A stretch of 64,000 bases of DNA from Mesorhizobium sp. ES1-4 (GCF_020164745.1 NZ_JAIUGV010000019.1:1-64000); one strand, 5' to 3'; positions 9,115-17,199 are shown, numbered from the stretch's first letter. Notes: a model not told the origin generated them from the letters alone. Program-made: numbers and translations.

Positions 9115-9204
9115 ATGAAGAAAACCTACGCCAAGCCGACGCTTTTGAAGCGTGAGAAACTGTCGGCGGTCACCGCAGGCACCTGCACCTCGGTTTGTAC
9201 CTGA
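9115..9204 (+). CDS. Putative RiPP precursor peptide C
   Basis: A 29-residue peptide beginning MKKTYAKPTLLKREKLSAVT, with the tail AGTCTSVCT (two Cys spaced by three residues). A GGGGACAGG stretch precedes the ATG. It lies 32 bases after peptide B. The leader is nearly identical to A and B, so the three look like tandem duplicates whose tails have diverged. No obvious processing protease or cyclase is next to it. Confidence 0.7.
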   Translation: MKKTYAKPTLLKREKLSAVTAGTCTSVCT

Positions 9205-9514
9205 ATCGAAGGCCTGTCCAAGAGCTGAAACTCAGGGATGTGCGGGTCCTGCGACCTGACGTAGGAAAGATTTCGATGATCCCGCACGAACGAAGAGCCA
9301 TTTGTCCCGTCGGGAGATGAGCTTCGTGTTGTGATGGAACGATCCCGCCGCCGACAGGTTTTTCAAACGGCCGGGAGGTAAGACGCCCGGCCTACTCCAG
9401 AAGGTCCGTCACGAGTCGCGTCGGTGGCGGGCCTTTCTCTGGCCGCGCACGAATTGGCCGAAGGTCCCATACGCGCCTTGTGCGAAACCAATGATATTAG
9501 AATAACTTGAGTAA
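9205..9514. other. Intergenic region after the peptide cluster
   Basis: No convincing gene. GTGCGGG near 9240 can pair with CCCGCAC near 9281 across a 35-40 base loop, a possible structured 3-prime end of the peptide transcript. No T-run terminator was seen. Confidence 0.4.
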
Positions 9515-9751
9515 TTGTCAGGGCGTCTGGGCGGGGTCGTGCCAATTCGCAGGAATCTTGCCGCGATTCTCAAACGGCTGGTCGGCAAGGCCTTCGTCCT
9601 GACCGGAACGGGGCCGGACTGCGTGCCGGTCATCATGCGCCAGGCGATCGGTCGGATCAGCCTGCGGCAGGCGATGCGGATGTCCGGGGTCGTCAGCCTC
9701 GACGATCCGCGCCTCGACCAGCTTATGGCCAGCCTCGCGCGCGAAGGCTAG
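9515..9751 (+). CDS. Hypothetical 78-residue protein
   Basis: An open frame from a TTG at 9515 (or GTG at 9539) to 9751, giving a basic N-terminus and a helical body ending LDQLMASLAREG. It has no recognised domain and the ribosome site is weak for either start. It lies 44 bases before the GntR gene in the same direction. I do not recognise it, and it could be a chance frame in GC-rich DNA. Confidence 0.35.
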   Translation: MSGRLGGVVPIRRNLAAILKRLVGKAFVLTGTGPDCVPVIMRQAIGRISLRQAMRMSGVVSLDDPRLDQLMASLAREG

Positions 9752-9795
9752 AGTGGCACGGCAACGGATCTGGCCGGGCCAGCAAGAGGGTCGCG

Positions 9796-10470
9796 ATGCT
9801 CAACACGGTCGACTATGGCGGCAGGGAAGCCGATATCGTCCACGCGCTGGAGGAAGACATCATCTTCGGCCGGCTGGCGCCCGGCACGCGGCTGGTCGAG
9901 GATGTGCTTCTGGCCCGCTTCCCGGTTTCGCGCCACACCATCCGCCTGGCCCTCTACCAGTTGGAAAGGCTCGGCGTCGCCACGCGCGAGCGCAACAAGG
10001 GCGCCATGGTGCGCCGGCTCGCGCCCGAGGAAGTGCGCCAGATCTACGAAGTGCGCGAGATGCTGCAGCGCCAGGCCGCGCTGATGATCCGCCTGCCGGC
10101 GAGCGACGCGTTGATCGCCGAATTGACCAAGATCCACCACGTCTACAGCACTCATGTCGACGCCGGCTACCTCAGAGGCATCCACGAGGCCAATGACCGG
10201 TTCCACCTCACCATGTTCTCGGCCTGCGGCAACGCCTATCTGGTGTCCTCGATCGAGCACTATATGCGCCTCAGCCTGCCGGTACGGGCCAACTCGCTGG
10301 CCGACCGGGACAAGCTCGACATCTCGCGCCAGCATCACCTGATGATGATCGAGGCGCTGAAACGCAGCGACAATTGGGTGCTGGCGCAGCTCTGTGTCGA
10401 CCACCTGCAACCGAGCAAGACGTTCTATCTCCAGGAGATCGAGGCGGGCGCAGTGCGCGACGGGGGCTAA
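9796..10470 (+). CDS. GntR family transcriptional regulator (FadR/FCD type)
   Basis: A 224-residue regulator. The N-terminal winged helix (about residues 10-75) contains GTRLVEDVLLARFPVSRHT followed by a recognition helix, and the remaining helical region has the FCD ligand-binding pattern with R..LE-like E-V-R-E-M-L, then His residues (FHLTMF, HHLMMIEAL, CVDHL) that in this family bind a metal and a carboxylate effector. It likely represses a nearby catabolic or transport gene, but no such operon adjoins it, so its target is not evident. The ATG fits the start of the winged-helix domain. Confidence 0.85.
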   Translation: MLNTVDYGGREADIVHALEEDIIFGRLAPGTRLVEDVLLARFPVSRHTIRLALYQLERLGVATRERNKGAMVRRLAPEEVRQIYEVREMLQRQAALMIRLPASDALIAELTKIHHVYSTHVDAGYLRGIHEANDRFHLTMFSACGNAYLVSSIEHYMRLSLPVRANSLADRDKLDISRQHHLMMIEALKRSDNWVLAQLCVDHLQPSKTFYLQEIEAGAVRDGG

Positions 10471-10499
10471 ACCTGTTCCGCCGCGAAAGGCGGAAAGTG

Positions 10500-10643
10500 A
10501 AGCACAGATCAGCCGCCGACAGCAACAAGGCCGTGAAACGCTGAAACTTTCCGCAAGCCGGCTTCGTTGCTGCGCGACCGCCTTTCAGGCGAAGACAAGA
10601 CCCTCCAGTCAATGCCCCACCGGCTCGCCTGCGGGGCTTTTTT
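10500..10643 (+). ncRNA. Candidate small RNA ending at a terminator
   Basis: A gene-free stretch with successive hairpins: CGCCTTTCAGGCG near 10580, then GCCCC...GGGGC (10614-10637) followed by TTTTTT, a classical intrinsic terminator. The preceding GntR gene has its own hairpin TCCGCC/GGCGGA just after its stop. An independent transcript is inferred; the 5-prime end is a guess. Confidence 0.3.
10614..10643 (+). terminator. Rho-independent terminator
   Basis: GCCCC at 10614-10618 pairs with GGGGC at 10633-10637, followed at once by six T residues. Confidence 0.7.
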
Positions 10644-10808
10644 GCGCGGTGCCGGACCGTTCTGTCGGAGCCTGCGGAACCATCCGCAAATCGCGAAGTT
10701 GTGCAAACGGCCGCAAGCCTGGTCAACTTCAGAAACCCGCGTTCGATTGCGTCGATGGCGGCCTGAAACATATCCCGGATATCTCGGGCCATTTTTGCCT
10801 GACAATCC

Positions 10809-10833
10809 GGAACTTACCGACAACGGCTTCGTT
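10809..10833 (+). promoter_or_regulatory. Perfect EcfG-type general stress promoter
   Basis: GGAAC at 10809-10813, exactly 16 bases, then CGTT at 10830-10833: an exact match to the EcfG consensus of alphaproteobacteria. It ends 53 bases upstream of the exported-protein gene at 10887 and points at it. Confidence 0.75.
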
Positions 10834-10886
10834 AGGATGCTTGATCGTTGCTTCGACGGTCACAAAGCAACAGGGAAGGACCAGTC

Positions 10887-11189
10887 ATGAACATCAAGAT
10901 GATCTGCCTTGGGGCGATGGCGCTCTCGATGGCCACCGGCTCGGCTCTCGCGGGAGGCAGCACGGGAACGTCCGCTCTCGACGATACTGCCAAGATGAAG
11001 CCGTTCTACACGGACTCCAGCATGAAGACGATGGTTAGCAACGACGACTTCGTCAAAGCCTGGAAGGCGCTGACGCCCGAAGACCAGACCGCGATGAAGA
11101 CCGCGTGCGCCGACGAGGCCAAGAACGCCAATCCCACCAACACGCATCCGGAATTCTGCAGCAGCGTGAAACTGAATGGCGGCAGCTGA
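10887..11189 (+). CDS. Exported small hypothetical protein, probable stress gene
   Basis: A 100-residue protein with a clear Sec signal peptide (residues 1-22, cleavage after ALA) and a small helical mature domain with two Cys (in KTACAD and PEFCSS) that could form a disulphide in the periplasm. The ATG has GGGAAGGA upstream. It is preceded by a perfect EcfG promoter and followed 16 bases after the stop by a strong terminator, so it is a single-gene transcription unit likely induced by general stress. Function unknown. Confidence 0.8.
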   Translation: MNIKMICLGAMALSMATGSALAGGSTGTSALDDTAKMKPFYTDSSMKTMVSNDDFVKAWKALTPEDQTAMKTACADEAKNANPTNTHPEFCSSVKLNGGS

Positions 11190-11205
11190 CGACGTGCCGC
11201 GGCCG

Positions 11206-11237
11206 AAAAAACAGCCCCGCGCGGGGCTGTTTTTTTT
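11206..11237 (+). terminator. Strong intrinsic terminator, bidirectional
   Basis: AAAAAACAGCCCCGC is followed by its exact inverse ending in eight T residues, the textbook terminator for the exported-protein gene. Confidence 0.95.
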
Positions 11238-11315
11238 GGGACTGCCGGCCGCTTTGCCTTGCCCCCACTGCGCGCCTTCGGCCATATTTGCCGGTATCGC
11301 CCACCGGAGGAGCCG

Positions 11316-11621
11316 ATGTCGCTCGCCCCACTTTTTCATGCCTCGCTGCTCATTCAGCTGCATGCGCTGGCGGCGATCGCTTCGATCCTGCTCGGCGCCG
11401 TGCAGCTCTGGCGCACCAAGGGCGACCGGCTGCACCAGGCGCTCGGCCGCGTCTGGGTAGGCCTGATGGCGCTCGTCGCCCTGTCGAGCTTCTTTATCTG
11501 GACGATCCGGCTGTGGGGACCGTTCAGCCCGATCCATCTTCTGTCGGTGTTCGCCGCCCTGGTCGTGGCGGCGGCCGCGGCGGGGCTCTACGCCGCGCGG
11601 AGCGCGAGGCCAGCAAGCTGA
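11316..11621 (+). CDS. DUF2306-like membrane protein
   Basis: A 101-residue integral membrane protein with three predicted helices. The pattern HALAAIASILLGAVQLW near residues 14-30, with the following GDRLHQALGRVWV, is typical of DUF2306 proteins, whose function is unknown. It is shorter than many members. The ATG at 11316 has CGGAGGAG seven bases upstream. It lies after the strong terminator and 144 bases before the acyltransferase, so probably is transcribed on its own. Confidence 0.65.
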   Translation: MSLAPLFHASLLIQLHALAAIASILLGAVQLWRTKGDRLHQALGRVWVGLMALVALSSFFIWTIRLWGPFSPIHLLSVFAALVVAAAAAGLYAARSARPAS

Positions 11622-11765
11622 GCACCCCTGCGTGGCCGGCCGGGTCCGTTCGGCCTGACCGTCCTTGTTCTGGCCATGTTGCACTGCAAAATTTACTGCT
11701 GCATCGCGATAAGGCCTACCCGGCCGGAAACGCGTGGCGGGCTGGGCGCAAACGAGGGAGCTGTC

Positions 11766-13791
11766 GTGGCGGCATCGTTTCGGCCTGACATACAGGGTTT
11801 GCGCGCGCTGGCGGTCGGCGGCGTCGTCGCCTATCATTTCGGCCTGACGGCGCTGCCCGGCGGCTTTGCCGGCGTCGACATCTTCTTCGTCATTTCCGGC
11901 TGGCTGATCACCATGCATCTGATGCAGGAGATCACCGAGAACGGCAGGCTCGACCTCTGGCGCTTCTATGCCAGGCGCGCCCGGCGCCTGCTGCCGGCCG
12001 CGATATTCGTCATCCTGGCCACGCTGGCGGCCGGCACTCTCATCCTGGCGCCGCAGGAGCAGGCGCTCTATTCGCGCGGCGCCATGTATGCGGCGGCCTA
12101 CACCATCAATCTGTGGCTGCTGCGCTGGTCGTTCGACTATTTCGCCGCCGACGCCTTGAGCAACCCCTTCATCCACTTCTGGTCGCTGTCGGTGGAGGAG
12201 CAGTTCTATCTCGTCTGGCCGGCACTGCTTGTCTTCGCCGCCTGGCTGCATCCGGGCCGGCGCATGACGATCGCCTTGATGGGGATCGTCGGCCTCGCCT
12301 CCTTTGCCGCTTGCATCTGGCTCACCAGCCTCTCGCCGGCCTGGGCCTTCTACTTCTCGCCGTTGCGTGCCTGTTTGCCTCCGGCGGCCTGGCGACGTTT
12401 GCAGCGCCCGCGTTCCGGCGGCATCGATCATGGCCGCGGGCCGTACAGGGATGGCTGGGCCTGGCGTTGATCGCCGGCGCCTATCTCGCCTTGAGCGAAG
12501 ACCTTCCCTTCCCCGGCTGGTACGCGCTGCTGCCGGTTTCAGGCACCGTGCTGGTGCTCTTGAGCGGTGCCGGCGAGCAGGGCGACCTCCCGGGCGTGAC
12601 CCGCTGGCGAGCCCTGGCGCCCGCTTCCCTGCTCTCGCTCGCGCCCTTGCAGTGGGTCGGTACGCTCTCCTATTCGCTCTATCTCTGGCACTGGCCTGTC
12701 ATCGTCTACGCCGGGATGCTGGAGCACGACCTCAGCGTGGCACAGCGCCTCGGCTGCGCCGTGCTGGCGCTGGTCTTGTCGGTGGCGACCTACCGGCTGA
12801 TCGAGAACTCGGCACGACGCGGCGACTGGCTGGCGGCGGCTGCGCGCGCCTTTCGCTTCAATGCCGGTCCCGACACAAAACCGCTTCGGCTTTTTCCCGG
12901 GCTTGCCCTGATTCCGGCCCTGGTCCTGACGGGCGCCGGCGTGGCGGCGGCCTATGCCAATGCGCATCTGGCCACGCACAACATCGACCCTGCGCAGCGC
13001 GGCATCGAAGAGGCCGCCGAGAAGCCTTCCATCGCGCGCGCCGCCGATGCGACCTGCCTGCTCGACTTCCACACCGTGAAGCCGAAACCTTGCACCTTCG
13101 GGCGGGCCGACGCCGAACACACGATCGTGCTGTTCGGCGATTCGCATGCCGACCACTGGTCGACGCCGCTGGTCGAGGCGGCAAAGCACAACGATACCAA
13201 AGTGGTCACCTACCTCAAATCCTCGTGCCGCGCCTCGCGGCTGTCGACCTTCAACGCGGTGCTCAAGCGCGACTACAGCGAATGCGATGCCTGGCGCGAA
13301 CAGGCGATAGCGGACATCATCCGCCGCAAGCCGCGCCTGGTGGTGATCTCGGAGTTCTCGATCGGCAATCTGACACGCGACATGCCCGCCGCCGGACGCA
13401 AGGCGGAGACCGCGCGCTGGCAGGCCGGCCTGCGCTCCACCTTGCAGGCCTTCAGCAAGGCAGGCGTCGAAACCGCCGTCATCCGCGACACGCCGATCAA
13501 CGACACGTTCGCGAACACCTGCGTTGCCCGCGCGCTGTGGTGGCGCGAGGCGCCGTCGCTGTGCGACACGCCGAGGGCAGAGGCCGCCAATGACGGCGCC
13601 GCCGCCGCCGAGCGCGCGGTGGTGAAAAGCGTGCCCGACACGCTCTATGTCGACTTGACCGACCGCTTCTGCGGACCCACCCCGATGCCATGTCTTCATC
13701 GGCGGCAAGCTCGCCTTCCGCGACCGCCATCATCTGGCGACAGCCTTCGCCGAGACGCTGGAAGGGCCGCTGGAGAAGGCGCTGTTTTAGC
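11766..13791 (+). pseudogene. OafA-type acyltransferase with SGNH domain, two frameshifts
   Basis: Together the frames encode an acyltransferase-3 membrane domain (PDIQGLRALAVGGVVAYHF at the start, then HFWSLSVEEQFYLVWP) joined to a C-terminal SGNH domain (IVLFGDSHADHW), an enzyme that O-acetylates surface glycans. The reading frame shifts near 12370, after AFYFSPLRA, and again near 13675-13690 in a C-rich stretch, where the true C-terminus (CHVFIGGKLAF to EKALF, stop 13791) continues in a third frame. GTG 11766 with GGGAG upstream is the best start. All domains are otherwise intact, so recent decay or sequencing indels are equally possible. Confidence 0.8.
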
Positions 13792-13800
13792 GGAAGGGAC

Positions 13801-13854
13801 GTCCCTTCTCCCGGTTCACGGGAAGGTGCCGGCAGGCGGATGAGGGGCAGCGCG
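13801..13854 (+). repeat. Dispersed intergenic repeat, family A copy 1
   Basis: Contains TTCACGGGAAGGTGCCGGC, then AGGCGGATGAGGGGCAGCGC. Related copies lie at 17936, 18041, 50766 and 50886, always outside genes. This is the style of rhizobial intergenic palindromic repeats. Confidence 0.7.
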
Positions 13855-13934
13855 GCAATTCCAACACGGGCGCAGGATCTGCTAATTGCAGCAAGGTTCC
13901 TTCCTACCTACATGCCGACAAAGGGAATCCGTTC

Positions 13935-14147
13935 GTGTGCCTGCGTCTGCCAGTTTTGCCCTATCTTGAGCGCCGGGATATTTGCGGCATTGCCATCATG
14001 GCGGCAGTCGTTTTGCTGACGCTGACCTTCGAGGCATGGCAAGGCCGGTTTATCGGTTCCCATCTTGGGGACCCCAACTACCCCTGTTCCTACGGCCCCA
14101 AGGGTACCATCTGCGCGCTGACCAATCCGGCTTTAATGCCGGCTTAG
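13935..14147 (+). CDS. Hypothetical small membrane protein
   Basis: A 70-residue frame from a GTG (or 49 residues from ATG 13998) with one hydrophobic segment, IAIMAAVVLLTLTF, and a hydrophilic tail with two Cys. No clear ribosome site. It converges on, and overlaps by four bases, the NmrA-like gene on the other strand. I do not recognise it and it may not be expressed. Confidence 0.35.
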   Translation: MCLRLPVLPYLERRDICGIAIMAAVVLLTLTFEAWQGRFIGSHLGDPNYPCSYGPKGTICALTNPALMPA

Positions 14148-15004
14148 CCCTCCCCCACCAACTCCGCCACATAGTGCCCGAGCGTCACCTGCCCGCGCTC
14201 AGGCTCGGTCGGAGGATCATAGGTGGCGTCCAGCGTCACCCCGGTCATGCGGGCATAGGAGCGCGCGGCAGCCGGCGAAAAACCCATGTCTTCGAACGCC
14301 TCCACCCAGTGCTCTCGCGGCGTGGAGACGACGCGCACCTCCTTGCCCAACGCCTCGCCAAAGGCGGCGGCGACATCGGCGGGTGAGTAGCGCGAGGGCC
14401 CTTCGACATGGTGCATGCCGTTCTTCCACGCCGGTTCCATCAGCAGCCGCGCGGCCGCCTCGCCGAGGTCGCGCGGCGCCACCATCGGCAGTTCGAAATC
14501 GGCGGGGAACAACGAATTGACCACGCCGTCGCGCCTGGCCGTCTCGAGCGAGGCATCCCAGTTGCTCATGTAGTAGGCCGCCCGGATGATGCTGGCTGGA
14601 ATGGGTTGCCGGGCAAGTCCCTCCTCCAGCCCGTGCAGGATGGTGAGGTCGCCGACGCGCTCGCCGGCTTGCGCCCCATAAGTCGATTCCGCCACCACCT
14701 TTTCCAGCCCCGATCCGTCGAGCGCGGCAACGATGGCATCGACCGTCCTGCCCTCCTGTGCGTCCGTATCGGTCGAAGGGTCGGCCGGAGGGTTGAGCAG
14801 GAAAGCCCGCCTGCCGCGCCTGAACACATTGCGCAGCGCCGGGACGTCAAGCACGTCCGCAACCGCCACCTCTGCCCCATTCGCGGTCAGGGAAGCCGCA
14901 TTGGCCGCGTCGCGCGTCACGACCGTGACGGCTTCTCCGCGCCGCAAAAGTGCTGCCGTTGCCGCCGAGCCGACATGGCCGGTACCTCCGAGAATGATGT
15001 GCAT
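14144..15004 (-). CDS. NmrA-like NAD(P)-binding oxidoreductase
   Basis: A 286-residue atypical SDR. The N-terminal MHIILGGTGHVGSAATAALL is the glycine-rich NAD(P)-binding turn, followed by VTRDAAN, which suggests NADP preference. The catalytic YxxxK of classical SDRs is not evident, as in NmrA/HSCARG-type proteins that act as redox sensors or quinone reductases. The ATG starts directly at the Rossmann strand. It is monocistronic, between a convergent small frame and a divergent exported protein. Similar domains occur at 22223 and 53431. Confidence 0.8.
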   Translation of the reverse strand: MHIILGGTGHVGSAATAALLRRGEAVTVVTRDAANAASLTANGAEVAVADVLDVPALRNVFRRGRRAFLLNPPADPSTDTDAQEGRTVDAIVAALDGSGLEKVVAESTYGAQAGERVGDLTILHGLEEGLARQPIPASIIRAAYYMSNWDASLETARRDGVVNSLFPADFELPMVAPRDLGEAAARLLMEPAWKNGMHHVEGPSRYSPADVAAAFGEALGKEVRVVSTPREHWVEAFEDMGFSPAAARSYARMTGVTLDATYDPPTEPERGQVTLGHYVAELVGEG

Positions 15005-15163
15005 GGTCTATCTTCCAGGCTTGATTGCATTCCGGGACTAATGGGCGAGACCAGGCAAGGTTCAGAAAAGGAGGGAGGATGCTGACGGCTGGTGCCAGGT
15101 GCTGTGGAGAACAACGGCCTGGCCATCTCGCTGTTCGCCGTCTGCTTCCCCCCGCGATTCTGT

Positions 15164-15188
15164 GGAACGAAGCCGTGTCTGGGAGGTT
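15164..15188 (+). promoter_or_regulatory. Near-consensus EcfG-type promoter
   Basis: GGAAC, 16 bases, GGTT, one mismatch from GGAAC-N16-CGTT, ending 31 bases before the ATG of the exported Tyr/Gly-rich protein. Confidence 0.4.
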
Positions 15189-15219
15189 ATATTAGGCAAA
15201 CCTTGAAGAGGAGGCAGCA

Positions 15220-15516
15220 ATGAAGAAACTCCTGCTTGTCTCGGTTATCGCCATTGCTTCGGCGGCGGCGATGATCGCTCCCGCCGACGCCCGCAGCCAC
15301 GTCTTTATCGGCATTGGCGGCTACAACGATTATTACGGCAACAGCTATGACAACGGCTATGAGGACTACGGCGGCCCCTATTATGGCCCCTACGATGCTT
15401 ATGATAACGGCTATAGGCCGCGTTACTACCACCGGCACCACCGCTGCCGCACCGAACTGGTCGGCCACTGGCGCCACCATCACAGGGTCGTCGAGGAAGT
15501 CCGCGTCTGCGGATGA
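15220..15516 (+). CDS. Exported Tyr/Gly/His-rich hypothetical protein
   Basis: A 98-residue protein with a signal peptide (MKKLLLVSVIAIASAAAM, cleavage near ADA-RS) and a low-complexity mature part rich in Gly, Tyr, Asp and Asn (YNDYYGN, YEDYGGPYYG), then a basic His-rich segment (YYHRHHR) and two Cys. Such small secreted rhizobial proteins have no known function; surface or metal association is speculation. GAGGAGG lies ten bases before the ATG. A near-consensus EcfG promoter precedes it, and a perfect hairpin follows. Confidence 0.75.
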   Translation: MKKLLLVSVIAIASAAAMIAPADARSHVFIGIGGYNDYYGNSYDNGYEDYGGPYYGPYDAYDNGYRPRYYHRHHRCRTELVGHWRHHHRVVEEVRVCG

Positions 15517-15538
15517 TTTGATCTGATCGTGTAAAACC

Positions 15539-15564
15539 GATCCGGCCGGCACTGTCGGCCGGAT
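15539..15564 (+). terminator. Hairpin after the exported protein gene
   Basis: GATCCGGCCG and CGGCCGGATC form a ten-base perfect stem around a six- to seven-base loop. No T-run follows; as it lies between convergent genes it probably acts as a terminator or transcript end. Confidence 0.55.
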
Positions 15565-15578
15565 CATTGCGGGCCGCT

Positions 15579-16136
15579 CTATCCCACCCGCCCCATCATT
15601 ATCCCGTAGTGCACCGCCAGCAAATCCAGCCCGACCTTCAAGAGCTTCGTCACCACATCGCGCCCTTCGCCGTCCTGTTCGGCCACGGTCTTCACCGGCT
15701 GTTCCAGGCATACGACCTTTTGCACGATCGCCGCCACATCCCAGTGGCCCAGCGCCCGTGTCGCGGCGGCGTGCGCGCGGCCGGCGTTGACGCGTTCCGC
15801 CCAGCGCATCGGCTTGATATCGGCCTGCTGGCTGCACTGGAAATGCTCGCGGTAGCGCAGCCCGGCCTCGCGCTGCTGGCGCGACAGCGAGGTGATGCCC
15901 ACAAGCGGATCGACATTGCGCACCCGCACGACGCTGCCGGTGGAGGTGTGACCGTCATTCGACACCTCGTAGACGCGCCGCGCCTCCAGCGTGCCTGATC
16001 TCAGCCGCTTGCGGCCGAAGGCATCGTCCCTGAGCGCGAAATCATGCCCGATCTCGCGGCGGATGCGCACCTGCTCGGCTTCGCCCTTCGGCAGCTTCGG
16101 CGCCTGCGGCCTTGCGGCTTTGGTTTTCTTCGTCAT
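15579..16136 (-). CDS. DUF6456-like protein
   Basis: A 185-residue basic protein. The segment VRNVDPLVGI...SRQQREAGLRYRE (about 73-97) and the C-terminal LLKVGLDLLAVHYGI (about 166-180) match the pattern I know for DUF6456, an alphaproteobacterial domain of unknown, possibly DNA-related, function. The N-terminus is Lys/Pro-rich. It is the last of three minus-strand genes that overlap each other (it overlaps the next by 95 bases), an arrangement common in phage modules. The ATG has AAGGAGCC upstream. Confidence 0.65.
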   Translation of the reverse strand: MTKKTKAARPQAPKLPKGEAEQVRIRREIGHDFALRDDAFGRKRLRSGTLEARRVYEVSNDGHTSTGSVVRVRNVDPLVGITSLSRQQREAGLRYREHFQCSQQADIKPMRWAERVNAGRAHAAATRALGHWDVAAIVQKVVCLEQPVKTVAEQDGEGRDVVTKLLKVGLDLLAVHYGIMMGRVG

Positions 16137-16494
16137 GGTGGCTCCTTGGTTGTTCGAGTGGTGGCCTTGCAGAAGTTGGGTTCTTCTCCCCCATTCGCTG
16201 GGGCGAGGAAGCCAAGCCGGCGCCGCGCCGCGCCAAAAGCTCGCGCATCGTGCGCCTCTCCCGCACTTCGATGCAGAGCTGGGCGCTCGACGGGCAGAAC
16301 TGGGCGTTGCCGCTCCTCACCTCGCCGCGCATGAAGCGGTGGATGGCGGCCTGCAGGTCGCAGAGATCGGCGTCGCGTACCGCGCCGAGATAGCCGCGCA
16401 TCTGCATCTCGACATCAGTCAGGGCGGATTGCGGGAAGCATGAGAACATCGCCGCCAGCGCCTTCGTCGCCTGCTGCAGTTCGGCTGGGGTCAT
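16042..16494 (-). CDS. Phage-replication-type hypothetical protein
   Basis: A 150-residue protein. Its middle section, DVEMQMRGYLGAVRDADLCD then AAIHRFMRGEV, followed by QFCPSSAQL, resembles small helicase-loader-like proteins found beside DUF1376 genes in prophages. The C-terminal 50 residues are low-complexity and basic and run into the start of the next gene. ATG 16494 lies inside the end of the DUF1376 gene (80-base overlap). The identification is by pattern and context only. Confidence 0.5.
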   Translation of the reverse strand: MTPAELQQATKALAAMFSCFPQSALTDVEMQMRGYLGAVRDADLCDLQAAIHRFMRGEVRSGNAQFCPSSAQLCIEVRERRTMRELLARRGAGLASSPQRMGEKNPTSARPPLEQPRSHHDEENQSRKAAGAEAAEGRSRAGAHPPRDRA

Positions 16495-17110
16495 ATCCGC
16501 GGATCTCCTCGATGATGGCATTGGCGGCGTCCGTGTGGGTTTTCGGCCTGATCCAGCCCTTCGGTTTCTTGGCATGGCCCGGGCCGTGCGATCCCGAAGC
16601 CGGCTCACAGCCTCCGATCGGAATCCCCGGCCCTTCGCGCGCCCCGTGCGCTGAAAAACCCGGTCCTCCGCGCGCCCCGCGCGCTGAAAAAGCAGAAGCT
16701 TTTTCCATCTGGTTTCTGGAGTCTGGAGAATGCCGCGACAAAACTTCGGCATTTGCCGGCGCATGCGCCTTTGTTTTCAAGGCGGTGGCGGCGCCGCCGC
16801 GCGCGCCGGCGGCTGCCCTCGCCTCGCTCTTGAGCTGAGCCTTGCGCAGTTCCTTCGTCAGCCTTTTGTGACCGATCTCGCCGCCCTCGCGCTCGAAGAA
16901 GGCCAGCATGTCGGCGCTGATCGCCCGCCATCGTTTCAACGGCAGGCGCGCCACGCGTGCCAGCCTTGCATCATCGTCGGGTAGGCTGCCGCCAGCGTTC
17001 CACATCGCCATCAGAAGCAGCATGTAGGCGCCGATCTGCTCGGTCGAGAGCTGCAGCGTGTCGCCGACGAAATCGGAGACGTAGAGCTGCATGAAGGGCC
17101 GTTCGCTCAT
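16415..17110 (-). CDS. DUF1376 (YdaU-type) protein
   Basis: A 231-residue protein. The N-terminal MSERPFMQLYVSDFVGDT, with LSTEQIGAYMLLLMAMW, is diagnostic of DUF1376, found in phage replication modules near DnaC-like loaders. The domain runs to about residue 95. A linker rich in Gly/Ala/Arg contains two 11-residue near repeats (DNA 16626-16691). The ATG at 17110 matches the canonical domain start; an upstream ATG would add an unrelated 25 residues. It heads the three-gene overlapping minus-strand set. Confidence 0.8.
   Translation of the reverse strand: MSERPFMQLYVSDFVGDTLQLSTEQIGAYMLLLMAMWNAGGSLPDDDARLARVARLPLKRWRAISADMLAFFEREGGEIGHKRLTKELRKAQLKSEARAAAGARGGAATALKTKAHAPANAEVLSRHSPDSRNQMEKASAFSARGARGGPGFSAHGAREGPGIPIGGCEPASGSHGPGHAKKPKGWIRPKTHTDAANAIIEEIRGYDPSRTAAGDEGAGGDVLMLPAIRPD
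16626..16691 (-). repeat. 33-bp in-frame tandem repeat inside the DUF1376 gene
   Basis: Two adjacent 33-base units (16626-16658 and 16659-16691) sharing CGCGCGCCCCG and GCGCTGAAAAA. They encode 11-residue units in the protein linker, so length changes keep the frame. Confidence 0.75.
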
Positions 17111-17199
17111 GCCGCGCTCCACGCCGTGCTTCCGGTCGCTCTGGAACCAGCCGCCGGTCCGGACGTTATGACGCGTTCGTGCCAAGGGAAGGATTGCCC

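Noticed and set aside
8672..9204. Peptides as true lasso peptides
   Set aside because: The leader fits YxxPxL, but no core has Gly1 plus an acidic residue at 7-9, and no lasso B or C gene is adjacent.
12304..13593. Second plus-strand frame of 429 codons inside the acyltransferase
   Set aside because: Shadow in a third frame; the SGNH motif GDSH is in the frame of 12113-13843.
16626..16691. Possible CRISPR or satellite array
   Set aside because: Only two adjacent units without spacers, inside a coding sequence.
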